Shown here in pieces: positions 1 to 6,475 of a DNA stretch of 7,121 bases. This DNA is from Anaerolineales bacterium (lineage in GTDB: Bacteria; Chloroflexota; Anaerolineae; Anaerolineales; Villigracilaceae), in the NCBI GenBank assembly GCA_025056515.1, contig JANWWB010000214.1, positions 1 to 7,121 of the forward strand, in the 5' to 3' direction. Below the pieces are notes generated by a model. It did no database searches, was not told the DNA's origin, and worked only from the letters and a program-made list of their open reading frames with translations. Both the position numbers and the translations under genes were made by a program. Every line of letters begins with the position of its first letter. Positions within the stretch are counted from its first letter, which is position 1.

Positions 1-1
1 T

Positions 2-1174
2 GTCTTGCGCGCCTATGGCTTAGATAGCCTCAAGTTTGGCCCCGAGTACATTATCCCCAAGCCACTCGATATGCGTGTTATGTTATGGGAATCTCCCGCA
101 GTGGCACAAGCGGCTATGGAAACCGGCGTTGCCCGTAAGAAGATTGACCTGGATGAATATCGTGAGCAATTGGCCTACCGCCAGGGGATGGGTGCTCGCG
201 TTCGCTATTTCTTCATGAATAAAGCTCGTTCTGCAAAACCCAAGAAGCGGATCGTCTTTGCAGAAGGGGAGGAAAGCAAAATCATTCGCGCTGCTGTGCA
301 GGTTGCCGACGAGGGCATCGGCGAGCCGATTCTCATCGGCCGTCCTGATGTTATTCGCTCCAAAGTTGCCGAGCTTTCCTTGGATTTGGATTGCAAGATT
401 ATTGATCCGGATAACTTTGAGCGCTATGAGGAATACGTCAAGGTTTACTATGAATTGCGTGCCCGCAAAGGTATGACTTTGGCCAAAGCCCGCAAGCGCG
501 TTCGTGAACCGAATGTGCTCGGCCCTCTGATGGTCAAAATGGGCGATGCTGATGCTTATGTCTCTGGTTTGACCGCCGAGTATCCCGATGTGATTCGCCC
601 TGCTTTGCAGATCCATCATGCCAGCAAAGAAGGTGGGATTGTGGCCGGAGCTTATATCATGTTGGTTGAAGACCGCGTCTATTTGTTCACGGATGCCACC
701 GTCAATATCGAACCGACCGCCGAGCAGCTGGCTGAAATTGCTTTGCTGGCGGCCAGTTTTGCGCGCAAAATTGAGCTGGAGCCGCGCGTGGCTTTCCTCT
801 CTTTCTCGAACTTCGGCTCTACCAACCATCCGCTAGTGGATAAAGTACGAAAGGCGGTCGAGTTGGTGCGTGCCAAAGATCCCGACTTGAAAGTGGATGG
901 CGAAATGCAAGCTGATACTGCTGTTGTGCCGGAAATTATCGAAGAACGCTACCCGTTCAGCCGGGTCAAGGATGCAAATGTGCTTGTCTTTCCCTCGCTC
1001 GAATCGGCGAATATCGCCTATAAGTTGCTAGCCCGCTTGGGCAATGCCAAGGCGATTGGTCCCATCTTGTTAGGAACGGGTGCGCCAATCCATGTCCTGC
1101 AGACCGGTGATGAAGTAGAGACTATTGTGCAGGTGGCTGCGATCGCAGCCATGGATGCCATGGACCGACTGTAA
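2..1174 (+). CDS. maeB: NADP-dependent malic enzyme, C-terminal part (5' end outside window)
   Basis: The enzyme decarboxylates malate oxidatively to pyruvate in the cytoplasm. What remains here is the end of the NAD(P)-binding domain plus a whole phosphotransacetylase (PTA)-like domain, the arrangement of large MaeB-type enzymes. The first 60 or so residues carry FGPEYIIPKP, AVAQAAMETGVA and DLDEYREQL, the usual end of the malic enzyme part. The PTA-like part follows from about residue 80 (RIVFAEGEE, SFSNFGSTNHP, DGEMQADTA, NVLVFPSLESANIAYKLL) and runs to the natural stop. In MaeB this domain is generally regulatory, binding acetyl-CoA, rather than an active acetyltransferase. The reading frame is open to the window edge with no credible start, so the gene is cut by the window and not by mutation. 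It faces the minus-strand genes and ends 32 bp before a shared hairpin. A stand-alone Pta is the alternative, but the malic enzyme linker argues against it. Confidence 0.93.
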   Translation, partial: VLRAYGLDSLKFGPEYIIPKPLDMRVMLWESPAVAQAAMETGVARKKIDLDEYREQLAYRQGMGARVRYFFMNKARSAKPKKRIVFAEGEESKIIRAAVQVADEGIGEPILIGRPDVIRSKVAELSLDLDCKIIDPDNFERYEEYVKVYYELRARKGMTLAKARKRVREPNVLGPLMVKMGDADAYVSGLTAEYPDVIRPALQIHHASKEGGIVAGAYIMLVEDRVYLFTDATVNIEPTAEQLAEIALLAASFARKIELEPRVAFLSFSNFGSTNHPLVDKVRKAVELVRAKDPDLKVDGEMQADTAVVPEIIEERYPFSRVKDANVLVFPSLESANIAYKLLARLGNAKAIGPILLGTGAPIHVLQTGDEVETIVQVAAIAAMDAMDRL

Positions 1175-1206
1175 AAAGCACAGCCTTGGGGATAATCTTG
1201 CTTGAA

Positions 1207-1246
1207 AAGCCCAGATGACCGCCGGTGTGAGCGGTCATCTGGGCTT
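1207..1246. terminator. Bidirectional hairpin terminator between converging genes
   Basis: A perfect 16-bp stem (1207-1222 with 1231-1246) encloses an 8-nt loop. It lies between the stop of maeB and the end of the minus-strand unit. On the minus strand the stem runs into TTTT, a fair intrinsic terminator. On the plus strand the following bases are CATAACAACC, so termination of maeB would rest on the stem alone. Confidence 0.75.
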
Positions 1247-1347
1247 CATAACAACCAAAGACACTTGCCCGATGTGGAGAGTGTTGAATGGTTCGCCGGT
1301 CAGGATAACGTTTTGCTTTTCTTCTAACAAGGTCAAGGGAGAAAGAG

Positions 1348-1593
1348 CTAATCGCCGATTTCCGGCGGATGATCTTTGTCGTATACCAGCACTTGGATAT
1401 CGTAGCCTTCTTCGTTAAGATACTTTAGAACCGGTTGGAAGGTGGCTTCGCGAATGGCTTGTACATCCGCTTCGCCGACAAAGACGCTCATACGCGCTTC
1501 TTCTTCAGAGATTTTGACCGTTTTGACCTCAGCGCTTGGGCTGACCTGCTTAATCAGGGTGGTCAGCGCTTGAACAGCATCATCAATCGTCAT
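1348..1593 (-). CDS. Small conserved-looking protein of unknown function (81 aa)
   Basis: I do not recognise this protein. It has 81 residues, is soluble and acidic, and has no cysteine, signal peptide or membrane segment. The order looks like an N-terminal helix (residues 1-16), a strand around VKTVKI, an acidic turn, a strand (MSVFVG), a helix (ADVQAIREATFQPVLKYLNEEG) and a last strand (IQVLVYD), suggesting a small alpha/beta fold. The start is well supported: AAGGGGAG lies 8 nt before the ATG. It begins 18 nt after the AmmeMemoRadiSam B stop and is followed only by the shared terminator, so it is almost surely the last gene of that transcript. Codon use resembles its neighbours. A gene this short could be a chance frame, but the ribosome binding site and tight spacing argue that it is real. 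Confidence 0.75.
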   Translation of the reverse strand: MTIDDAVQALTTLIKQVSPSAEVKTVKISEEEARMSVFVGEADVQAIREATFQPVLKYLNEEGYDIQVLVYDKDHPPEIGD

Positions 1594-1611
1594 ACTGTTT
1601 GCTCCCCTTTC

Positions 1612-2484
1612 TCAAAGTTTCAGGATGGCCGCTGCTCCATACCCTACCACGGAGTGATAGTCTCCTGTAACGTCGCCTGAAGTAGCGTAAGCGAGAGTTC
1701 GAACAGTATTGGCTCCTAGGGTGTGAGCAGCCCATAGGACGGCAGCGACTGCAGCGTGTCCACAGGCCTGCCCACGTCCGCTGGCCTCCAGCCGGAAGAT
1801 TGAATATGGATCAAAAGCCTCAAAGCATTCAAGCATCGTCTGATCTAAGAGCCGCGCTGTTTTTTGATCATAGAAGTGAGAAAGATCGGTGGAAGCCACC
1901 AAGAGAGCGTTTTGGTCGGCGAGAACCTCGCCGAGTGCAAGACCAAGCGCCTCTGCTGCTTTGGGGGATTGGCTATGTATCATCAAAGGTAAGAGCTCGA
2001 ATCCATCTGGCAAGGCGCGTTGAAGGAATGGTAGTTCGATTTCGAGCGAGTGTTCGCGGTCATAAGCGACCGGTTGTAAGCCAGCGCTGAAGCGTTTTTT
2101 GACAGCGACCTGTAGGAGCGCCAGTTTGTCGTGCGCGATCGGGACTTCGCCCAAAGGGGTCCAGTAAGATTGATGAGCGCTGGTCAGGAGAGGTTCGTAG
2201 TACGGATAGTGCATAGGGGAGACAACAGCTACCAGGCGAATGGGTCGCCCTTGCTTGGCGCGACGATTGTTTTCAGAGCGAACAGCAGCAAAGGCATAAC
2301 CAGCAACCGGACCCGAGTAGATGTGTCCGGCATGGGGCGCAATGACCCCAATCAACTCACCGGACAGCTCTGGTAAGTGCGCACGATTCATATATTCATC
2401 TACAGCAAGCCCAAGTGCGCTTGGGTTGCTTTCGTACCATGCTCCAGCAATGGGAGACGGACGAACTGGAGCCACAGTCGGCAT
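1612..2484 (-). CDS. amrB: AmmeMemoRadiSam system protein B (MEMO1 family)
   Basis: This is a 290-residue member of the MEMO1 / AmmeMemoRadiSam B family, which has a dioxygenase-like fold and metal-ligand residues but whose bacterial role is unsettled. The family signatures are all present: APHAGHIYSG (His51), SPMHYPYY (His92), EHSLEIELPFLQ (145-155), STDLSH (Asp200, His203), ACGHAAV (Cys241) and SGDVTGDYHSVVGYGAA at the end. His51, His92 and Cys241 match the metal-binding His49, His81 and Cys244 of human MEMO1. The start at 2484 is preferred over an ATG 14 codons upstream because a perfect AAAGGAGG precedes it and family homology begins at RPSPIAGAWY. The usual partners, AMMECR1 and a radical SAM protein, are not in the window. 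Instead an 81-residue gene follows after 18 nt. A class III extradiol dioxygenase is the broader superfamily alternative. Confidence 0.93.
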   Translation of the reverse strand: MPTVAPVRPSPIAGAWYESNPSALGLAVDEYMNRAHLPELSGELIGVIAPHAGHIYSGPVAGYAFAAVRSENNRRAKQGRPIRLVAVVSPMHYPYYEPLLTSAHQSYWTPLGEVPIAHDKLALLQVAVKKRFSAGLQPVAYDREHSLEIELPFLQRALPDGFELLPLMIHSQSPKAAEALGLALGEVLADQNALLVASTDLSHFYDQKTARLLDQTMLECFEAFDPYSIFRLEASGRGQACGHAAVAAVLWAAHTLGANTVRTLAYATSGDVTGDYHSVVGYGAAAILKL

Positions 2485-2489
2485 AGCAA

Positions 2490-2497
2490 CCTCCTTT
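2490..2497 (-). promoter_or_regulatory. Ribosome binding site that fixes the amrB start
   Basis: AAAGGAGG on the minus strand lies 5 nt before the ATG at 2484. It is the best Shine-Dalgarno in the window and decides for the 290-residue product over the longer frame beginning at 2526. Confidence 0.85.
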
Positions 2498-2504
2498 GGA
2501 AATC

Positions 2505-2539
2505 CAAAAGAAAAGACATCCAGCAATACCGGATGTCTT
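2505..2539 (-). terminator. Intrinsic terminator after the sigma/anti-sigma unit
   Basis: Nine perfect base pairs (2513-2521 with 2531-2539) enclose a 9-nt loop. On the minus strand the stem ends in CTT and continues TTCTTTTGG, a U-rich tail. It lies 50 nt past the anti-sigma stop and just before the amrB ribosome binding site. It probably ends the sigma/anti-sigma transcript, but could also be a leader hairpin of amrB. No convincing promoter is visible between it and 2589. Confidence 0.65.
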
Positions 2540-2588
2540 AATTTTACACAGAACCGCCAAATTGTGGTTTAGATTTGAACTTTGCAAA

Positions 2589-3236
2589 CTAGTCTCTGCT
2601 CATAAACCGGCGCTGAAAAGCTCTTAACTGTGCTCGGCGCAATCCGAACGCAATTCCTAGCAGCAGCAAGGATACGATTGGGGCCCCGAACCACCAGGAT
2701 GGCAAGCGCGACTCGGAAACAGGAGAGGACTCTTCAAGGCTCATGGCGCGCATCTCGGGCGCAGGGGATGCTGTTTCAGCTGGGGGAAAGTAGGCTATCT
2801 CTGGGGTGGGAGTGAGCGTTCCCTCCATGCTTTGAATGCTCATCATCGGTTCTTCGGTCCCTCCGCCGATCTCCATCGGACGCGCAACCGCCATGGGCGA
2901 TGATGATGCAATGCTTAAATCACCAAACAACCGGCTCCCTAGCGCGATAAAGAAGACCAACAAAATGGCCAGCGAAGCCCAGGAGAGCGCCAAGGCTGTG
3001 CGCGGAAAAGGCGGCCGCAGACCGCGCAGACGCGGCTTCAGCGTGAAGTTGCGCGGCGGATGGCGCTGCGGCATTTGACGGAGCAAGGCGCGCGTCTGGC
3101 GCAGGTCTTCTAAAGCGCGCTGCAGCGCATCTTCTTCAGCCAGGCGCTGTTCTAAGCGCTTTGCTTCTGCCGGTCGGAGTTCTCCATCGAGGTAAGCGGA
3201 GAGCTGAATAAGGTCGCGAGAGGAAAGTTCGTTCAT
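2589..3236 (-). CDS. Membrane-bound anti-sigma factor, partner of the adjacent ECF sigma factor
   Basis: A 215-residue inner-membrane protein predicted to hold the neighbouring ECF sigma factor inactive. Residues 8-52 (LIQLSAYLDGELRPAEAKRLEQRL, then helical) match the N-terminal fold of zinc-finger-type anti-sigma domains. However, the HxxxCxxC ligands are absent and I see no cysteine in the whole protein, so this is a zinc-free version. A basic, proline-rich link with RNFTLKP (62-68) leads to a first membrane helix (about 80-103), a Ser/Pro/Met-rich extracytoplasmic loop (105-180), a second helix (about 182-199) and a short basic tail. Both ends should therefore be cytoplasmic. It starts 8 nt after the sigma stop, with GGAGAG lying 12 nt before the ATG inside the end of the sigma gene, which points to coupled expression. 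The input signal cannot be read from the sequence. Confidence 0.85.
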   Translation of the reverse strand: MNELSSRDLIQLSAYLDGELRPAEAKRLEQRLAEEDALQRALEDLRQTRALLRQMPQRHPPRNFTLKPRLRGLRPPFPRTALALSWASLAILLVFFIALGSRLFGDLSIASSSPMAVARPMEIGGGTEEPMMSIQSMEGTLTPTPEIAYFPPAETASPAPEMRAMSLEESSPVSESRLPSWWFGAPIVSLLLLGIAFGLRRAQLRAFQRRFMSRD

Positions 3237-3244
3237 GAGTTACT

Positions 3245-3841
3245 TTATCTCTCCAGACGGAAGGCAGTGGGTAAAAGTTCCCAAAACCCTTGCAGGCAGT
3301 CGCGCAAGCGCAAACGAGCGCGCGCTAGACGAGATTTGACCGTCCCTAGTGGAAGCCGCAGAGCCAGAGCGACCTCTCGGTAGTCGAGACCTTGAATGTC
3401 GGCTAAAACAACAACGGTGCGGAATTCCATCGGTAGGGATTCCAAACAGTGTTGAATGGCATGTTCGAGTTCGCGTTGTTCGATTTCTTGCTGAGGAATG
3501 CTGGTCGTATCGGCCAACCAAGGAGCGTTTTCGTTTTCCTCCCCTTCTTCGGTCTCTGGCTCTAGGGATATGGTAGGGCGGCGTTTGTTGCGGCGAAGTT
3601 CATCGTAGCAAGCATTGGTGATGGTGCGCAATAACCAGGCCTTGAAAGAGCCGCCGCGATAGGCATGCAAGCCTCGAAAGGCTGAGAGGAAGGCTTCTTG
3701 GGTTACATCGGCGGCCAAATCTTCATCGCCTAAGATGCGCAGCGCAACGTTAAAGAGCATCCCTTGGTAAGCCAAGACCAACCGATTGAAGGCTTCCAGG
3801 TCGCCCTGTTGCGCTGCGCGAATGAGAGAGAGTTCGTCCAT
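3245..3841 (-). CDS. ECF-family (sigma-70 group 4) RNA polymerase sigma factor
   Basis: A 198-residue sigma factor that directs RNA polymerase to a dedicated promoter set. Region 2 spans about residues 14-88: DLEAFNRLVLAYQGMLFNVA, the DVTQEAFLSAFRGL core-binding helix and the FKAWLLRTITNACYDELRR promoter-melting and -10 segment. An acidic linker follows (94-111, EPETEEGEENE). Region 4 (124-184) includes LPMEFRTVVVLADIQGLDYREVA and the DNA-reading helix LPLGTVKSRLARARLRLRD. Length and two-domain layout are those of ECF factors. The gene directly precedes its anti-sigma factor. The ATG at 3841 is the only ATG/GTG/TTG start in the open frame upstream, yet no Shine-Dalgarno precedes it (CTCTTTTCTTT), so initiation may be weak or depend on another signal. 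I would not assign a specific symbol such as sigW or rpoE. Confidence 0.92.
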   Translation of the reverse strand: MDELSLIRAAQQGDLEAFNRLVLAYQGMLFNVALRILGDEDLAADVTQEAFLSAFRGLHAYRGGSFKAWLLRTITNACYDELRRNKRRPTISLEPETEEGEENENAPWLADTTSIPQQEIEQRELEHAIQHCLESLPMEFRTVVVLADIQGLDYREVALALRLPLGTVKSRLARARLRLRDCLQGFWELLPTAFRLER

Positions 3842-3958
3842 AAAGAAAAGAGTGTTTGTCGCAAGATAGCCACGCTGATGCAGCTCGAACTGTAGCGCCT
3901 TTTTAGAACTTCTCAGCAGGTGGAGGTTGACATTGCTCCGAATGGTTGTTGTGCTCTA

Positions 3959-3988
3959 ATCATACTCTATTCTGCGACAACACGTAAA
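3959..3988 (-). promoter_or_regulatory. Possible housekeeping promoter for the ECF sigma gene
   Basis: On the minus strand TTTACG (3983-3988) and TATGAT (3959-3964) are separated by 18 bp. Transcription would begin near 3952, leaving about 110 nt of leader before the sigma ATG. Only part of the -35 matches consensus, and no autoregulatory ECF-type promoter is obvious. Confidence 0.3.
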
Positions 3989-4388
3989 CGACTTCGAGAG
4001 TATGTTTAGGCGTCTTACACAATTTTACTGCCGGTGGAGTGACTTCATCCAAGTCGCTTGTCTTGTTTACTCGGGCAAGGAGCGCCGGGGATTGGTTGTC
4101 GCGTTGGTCGTGTAACCTGAATGCAAATATTTGCATACCATCTTCATTGCCAGAAGGCAAAATCTCCTCCGTAACTTTGTCAACGGCGTGGCCGTTGAAG
4201 GCTTGGCTGAATGTCAGGACAGATAAGTTTCTGGCAATCCGGGGAACTGCTTTCCTCACGTTTCGCTCAGGGCAGATGCTGTGCCGGCAGCAAAGAGACA
4301 ATGCTTGCAATAGAGTACATAAAAATAGCGCCCCTAGAGCTAGGGGCAGGGCATAAGTTATGACAATACTAAAGCGTTGATTTTGCAT
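3960..4388 (-). CDS. Doubtful frame with signal-peptide-like start, perhaps a decayed secreted protein
   Basis: The frame runs 142 codons from an ATG at 4388 (a further ATG lies at 4418). Its first 30 residues look like a signal peptide: NQR, a hydrophobic core YALPLALGALFLCTLLQALSL, then cysteines. The rest resembles no family as a whole. One piece, HAVDKVTEEILPSGN, recalls the TIQHAVDKA-GDEI-VASG segment common in secreted beta-helix proteins of Anaerolineae, but the expected following parts are missing or fall in other frames. No proper ribosome binding site precedes either ATG. A terminator-like hairpin with a U-tract lies inside the signal-peptide codons. It is either a short secreted protein, a frameshifted relic, or chance. 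I favour a relic, weakly. Confidence 0.22.
   Translation of the reverse strand: MQNQRFSIVITYALPLALGALFLCTLLQALSLCCRHSICPERNVRKAVPRIARNLSVLTFSQAFNGHAVDKVTEEILPSGNEDGMQIFAFRLHDQRDNQSPALLARVNKTSDLDEVTPPAVKLCKTPKHTLEVVYVLSQNRV
4121..4136. repeat. 16-bp perfect palindrome, operator-like
   Basis: ATGCAAATATTTGCAT is its own reverse complement over all 16 bases. It lies about 280 bp upstream of the sigma gene and 330 bp downstream of the DUF3054 gene. Its AT-rich dyad resembles binding sites of small dimeric regulators. It could also be chance within a relic region. Confidence 0.35.
4321..4347 (-). terminator. Likely terminator of the lysS-DUF3054 transcript
   Basis: On the minus strand GCCCCTA pairs with TAGGGGC across a 4-nt loop (4330-4347), followed by GCTATTTTTATG. 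It lies about 115 nt past the DUF3054 stop and is the first terminator-like structure downstream. It overlaps the doubtful frame at 3960-4388, which argues against that frame being translated at high level. Confidence 0.55.
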
Positions 4389-4463
4389 TTCCGAACAGAA
4401 AAGACCGTTTGGCAACATCCTGATTTCTGTCTTGTTAAGTTTCTGCCGACCACGGTTTTCGCC

Positions 4464-4868
4464 TCAGAAGTTTGTTGAAGAAATTTTCTTTTGCAAAACA
4501 AGCCAAATAGCCCTCCAGGTCATCATGCCTAATGCATTGCTCCCGGCCAAGACGACTACAAAAATCGGCAAAACTACTCCGCCCAACCAGGCTGCTCGCA
4601 AGACGGCTGCAAGCGGCGCGGCTATCAGCATCGTCAGGAAAGGGCGCCACAATTGACGGGGGTTCTGAACGATGCGCTTTTCAAACAGACCTAACCACGG
4701 GGCGACGAGGAACCAAGCAAGGGACATCGGCAGGAACGTTGCCGGCATCCGGCTGAAATAGGCTGGGCTTAACTCGTTGTGTGCAGCAAATCCGATGATA
4801 GTTAGGAGAGCAAGCGCAAGTGTATCGCCAAGGAGTAACCAGGTCAAGGGGGAAGGCAAGCGACTCAT
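4464..4868 (-). CDS. DUF3054-type four-helix membrane protein
   Basis: A 134-residue integral membrane protein with four predicted helices (about residues 9-29, 44-62, 75-95 and 99-125). The pattern LLLGDTLALALLTIIGFAAH, a middle AWFLVAPWLGLF, a central RQLWRP loop and a final SNALGMMTWRAIWL matches my recollection of the DUF3054 family, whose function is unknown. The arginine- and lysine-containing loop after helix 2 (63-75) and the KK tail suggest both ends are cytoplasmic. Its ATG overlaps the lysS stop as ATGA, so it is translationally coupled to lysS, with only a weak AAAGAAGA before the start. The pairing with lysS gives no clear functional hint. The family name is less certain than the membrane topology. 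Confidence 0.75.
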   Translation of the reverse strand: MSRLPSPLTWLLLGDTLALALLTIIGFAAHNELSPAYFSRMPATFLPMSLAWFLVAPWLGLFEKRIVQNPRQLWRPFLTMLIAAPLAAVLRAAWLGGVVLPIFVVVLAGSNALGMMTWRAIWLVLQKKISSTNF

Positions 4869-6394
4869 TCTTCTTTGCGCAGCGCCGGGAAGAGTAGGAC
4901 TTCGCGAATGGAGTGTTTATCGGTCAAGAGCATCGTCAGGCGGTCAATACCCATGCCAAAACCGCCATTCGGGGGCATGCCATAGCGCATGGCGCGCAGA
5001 TAGTCTTCATCTAGCGGGTGTTTTTCTTCATCGCCGTCGGCGTAGTCCCGTCCCATTTCCAGGAAACGTTGTTCTTGGTCGAGCGGGTCGTTGAGTTCAG
5101 TGAAAGCGTTGCAGAGTTCGAAGCCGGCCACATACACTTCGAAGCGCTCGACGGTTAGCGGGTCGCCGGGTTTGGCTTTGGCCAAGGGGGAGATATCGCG
5201 CGGGTAATCGTAGAGGAACGTTGGCTGGATAAGAAGTGGCTCAAGATATTCTGAGAGCATAAAGTCAATCAGTTTACCGCGTGTGGCGTGTGGGTCGGGT
5301 TGTTTTCCAGCACGCACCAGAGCCTGGTAAAGCGAGGCCGCGGTCGGGTGGGCAGCGATGTCGATTCCGCTGGTTTCCAGCAGACCTTGGCGCAGTTCCA
5401 GCCGTCGCCAGGGTGGGGTGAAATCTAACAGGTGACCCTGATAGGTGACTTGGGTGGTTCCCAGCACTTGCTCGCAAACGTAGGCGAGCATTTGCTCGGT
5501 CAGTTCCATGACTTTGAGATAATCGGCATAAGCCCAGTAGAACTCAAGCTGGGTGAATTCTGGATTGTGTTTGAAGGAAACGCCTTCATTGCGAAAGTCG
5601 CGCCCGATTTCATACACTTTTTCCAAATTGCCGACCAGTAAGCGTTTGAGATAAAGCTCAAAGGAGATGCGCAGATACATATCCTGGTCGAGTTCATTGT
5701 GGTGGGTGATGAACGGGCGGGCTGCTGCGCCTCCATAGAGCGGCTGTAGGATGGGGGTTTCGACTTCGAGGAAGCCGCGTGAATCGAGGAATTGGCGTAG
5801 GGCGCGTAAGATAGCAGCGCGTTTGCGAAAGACTTCGCGCACTTCGGGGTTGACGGCCAAGTCGGCATAGCGCTGGCGGGCGCGCAGTTCTGGGTCTTCT
5901 AACGCAGCATGGCGGACGATTGTTCCATCGGGCAAAATCTCATCCTTGGCGGCCGGCAAGGGGCTGATGGCTTTTGCCAGCATTTTGTAGTCATGGACAA
6001 GTAGGGTGATTTCGCCTGTGCGTGTGCGCATTAAGATGCCACTTGCCTGGATGAAATCGCCCAGGTCGAAGTAATCGTTGAATATTTTGATTCGTTCCTG
6101 GCCGAGTTCATTGATGCGGAAGAGCAGTTGAATGCGCCCATCGCCGTCTTCGATATGGGCAAAAATGAGTTTGCCCATTGGGCGAGCAGCGCGCAGGCGA
6201 CCAGCAAGTGTCGCGCGTACTTCGGCAGGCGGATTACCGGAGGCAGCGGCTTTCTCGGCGGCCTCGAAGGCGGCAATCGCCTCGGCGCTGGTGTGTGTGC
6301 GCTCCGCACGTGTGGGGTAAGGTTCAATACCTAAACGGCGTAGGGCCTCTAGTTTTTCAAGACGGATTTTTTCAAGAGCAGATAGTTCGGGCAT
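4865..6394 (-). CDS. lysS: Lysyl-tRNA synthetase, class II
   Basis: A 509-residue cytoplasmic enzyme that charges tRNA-Lys with lysine using ATP. Residues 1-60 form a helical lead. An OB-fold anticodon-binding domain follows (about 61-140, LAGRLRAARPMGKLIFAHIEDGDGRIQLL). The class II catalytic core has motif 1 (FLEVETPILQPLYGGAAARPF, 208-228), motif 2 (YEIGRDFRNEG, 261-271, then FTQLEFYWAYADY) and motif 3 (GGFGMGIDRLTMLLTD, 477-492). ELYLKRL and GFELCNAFTELNDP are LysRS hallmarks that separate it from AspRS and AsnRS. In place of the usual KWHGL stretch it carries a longer link, EILPDGTIVRHAALEDPELR (152-171). Length is normal. AGGAAGGT lies 6 nt before the ATG, fixing the start. It follows greA, a common bacterial order, and overlaps the next gene by 4 bp. 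Confidence 0.97.
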   Translation of the reverse strand: MPELSALEKIRLEKLEALRRLGIEPYPTRAERTHTSAEAIAAFEAAEKAAASGNPPAEVRATLAGRLRAARPMGKLIFAHIEDGDGRIQLLFRINELGQERIKIFNDYFDLGDFIQASGILMRTRTGEITLLVHDYKMLAKAISPLPAAKDEILPDGTIVRHAALEDPELRARQRYADLAVNPEVREVFRKRAAILRALRQFLDSRGFLEVETPILQPLYGGAAARPFITHHNELDQDMYLRISFELYLKRLLVGNLEKVYEIGRDFRNEGVSFKHNPEFTQLEFYWAYADYLKVMELTEQMLAYVCEQVLGTTQVTYQGHLLDFTPPWRRLELRQGLLETSGIDIAAHPTAASLYQALVRAGKQPDPHATRGKLIDFMLSEYLEPLLIQPTFLYDYPRDISPLAKAKPGDPLTVERFEVYVAGFELCNAFTELNDPLDQEQRFLEMGRDYADGDEEKHPLDEDYLRAMRYGMPPNGGFGMGIDRLTMLLTDKHSIREVLLFPALRKEE

Positions 6395-6400
6395 GCAACA

Positions 6401-6408
6401 ACCTTCCT
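6401..6408 (-). promoter_or_regulatory. Ribosome binding site of lysS
   Basis: AGGAAGGT on the minus strand lies 6 nt before the lysS ATG and only 13 nt after the U-tract of the preceding hairpin, so the hairpin sits at the doorstep of lysS translation. Confidence 0.75.
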
Positions 6409-6421
6409 AGGCTCAGCTTAC

Positions 6422-6456
6422 AAAAAAGCCCGCGCTCCAGCAGGCAGCGCGGGGCT
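6422..6456 (-). terminator. Strong terminator-like hairpin between greA and lysS
   Basis: On the minus strand AGCCCCGCGCT pairs with AGCGCGGGCT (10 bp, one bulged C, 9-nt loop), followed by a run of U (stem-end T plus five more) and G. It begins 19 nt past the greA stop. As an intrinsic terminator it should end most greA transcripts. Since lysS starts 28 nt past its end, lysS must depend on read-through or on a promoter within greA. Confidence 0.85.
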
Positions 6457-6475
6457 GGCCGGTCTGGAGATAGAC

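Larger units (their letters stand above)
3842..4463. other. Long stretch without a secure gene
   Basis: This 622-bp gap between the sigma gene and the DUF3054 gene holds the possible sigma promoter, one doubtful minus-strand frame, a terminator-like hairpin, a 16-bp perfect palindrome and an 8-bp inverted repeat with a 3-nt loop (4180-4198). I see no tRNA, rRNA, insertion sequence end or CRISPR repeat. All three minus-strand frames carry short protein-like fragments, compatible with a decayed gene. Confidence 0.5.

Noticed and set aside
83..829. Long minus-strand frame of 248 codons opposite maeB
   Set aside because: It is the antisense shadow of a clearly conserved coding sequence and has no family features.
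1215..1418. Plus-strand 67-codon frame after maeB
   Set aside because: It begins inside the terminator stem and runs into the opposite 81-residue gene; no ribosome binding site.
2485..2526. Fourteen-codon N-terminal extension of amrB
   Set aside because: It would place the start in the terminator loop and translate through the ideal ribosome binding site; family homology begins after 2484.
4039..4356. Plus-strand 105-codon frame in the gene-poor stretch
   Set aside because: No ribosome binding site, no motif, and it crosses the terminator-like hairpin and the palindrome.
6395..6475. T-box riboswitch ahead of lysS
   Set aside because: The stretch is too short and lacks the conserved T-box sequence; only one hairpin is present.
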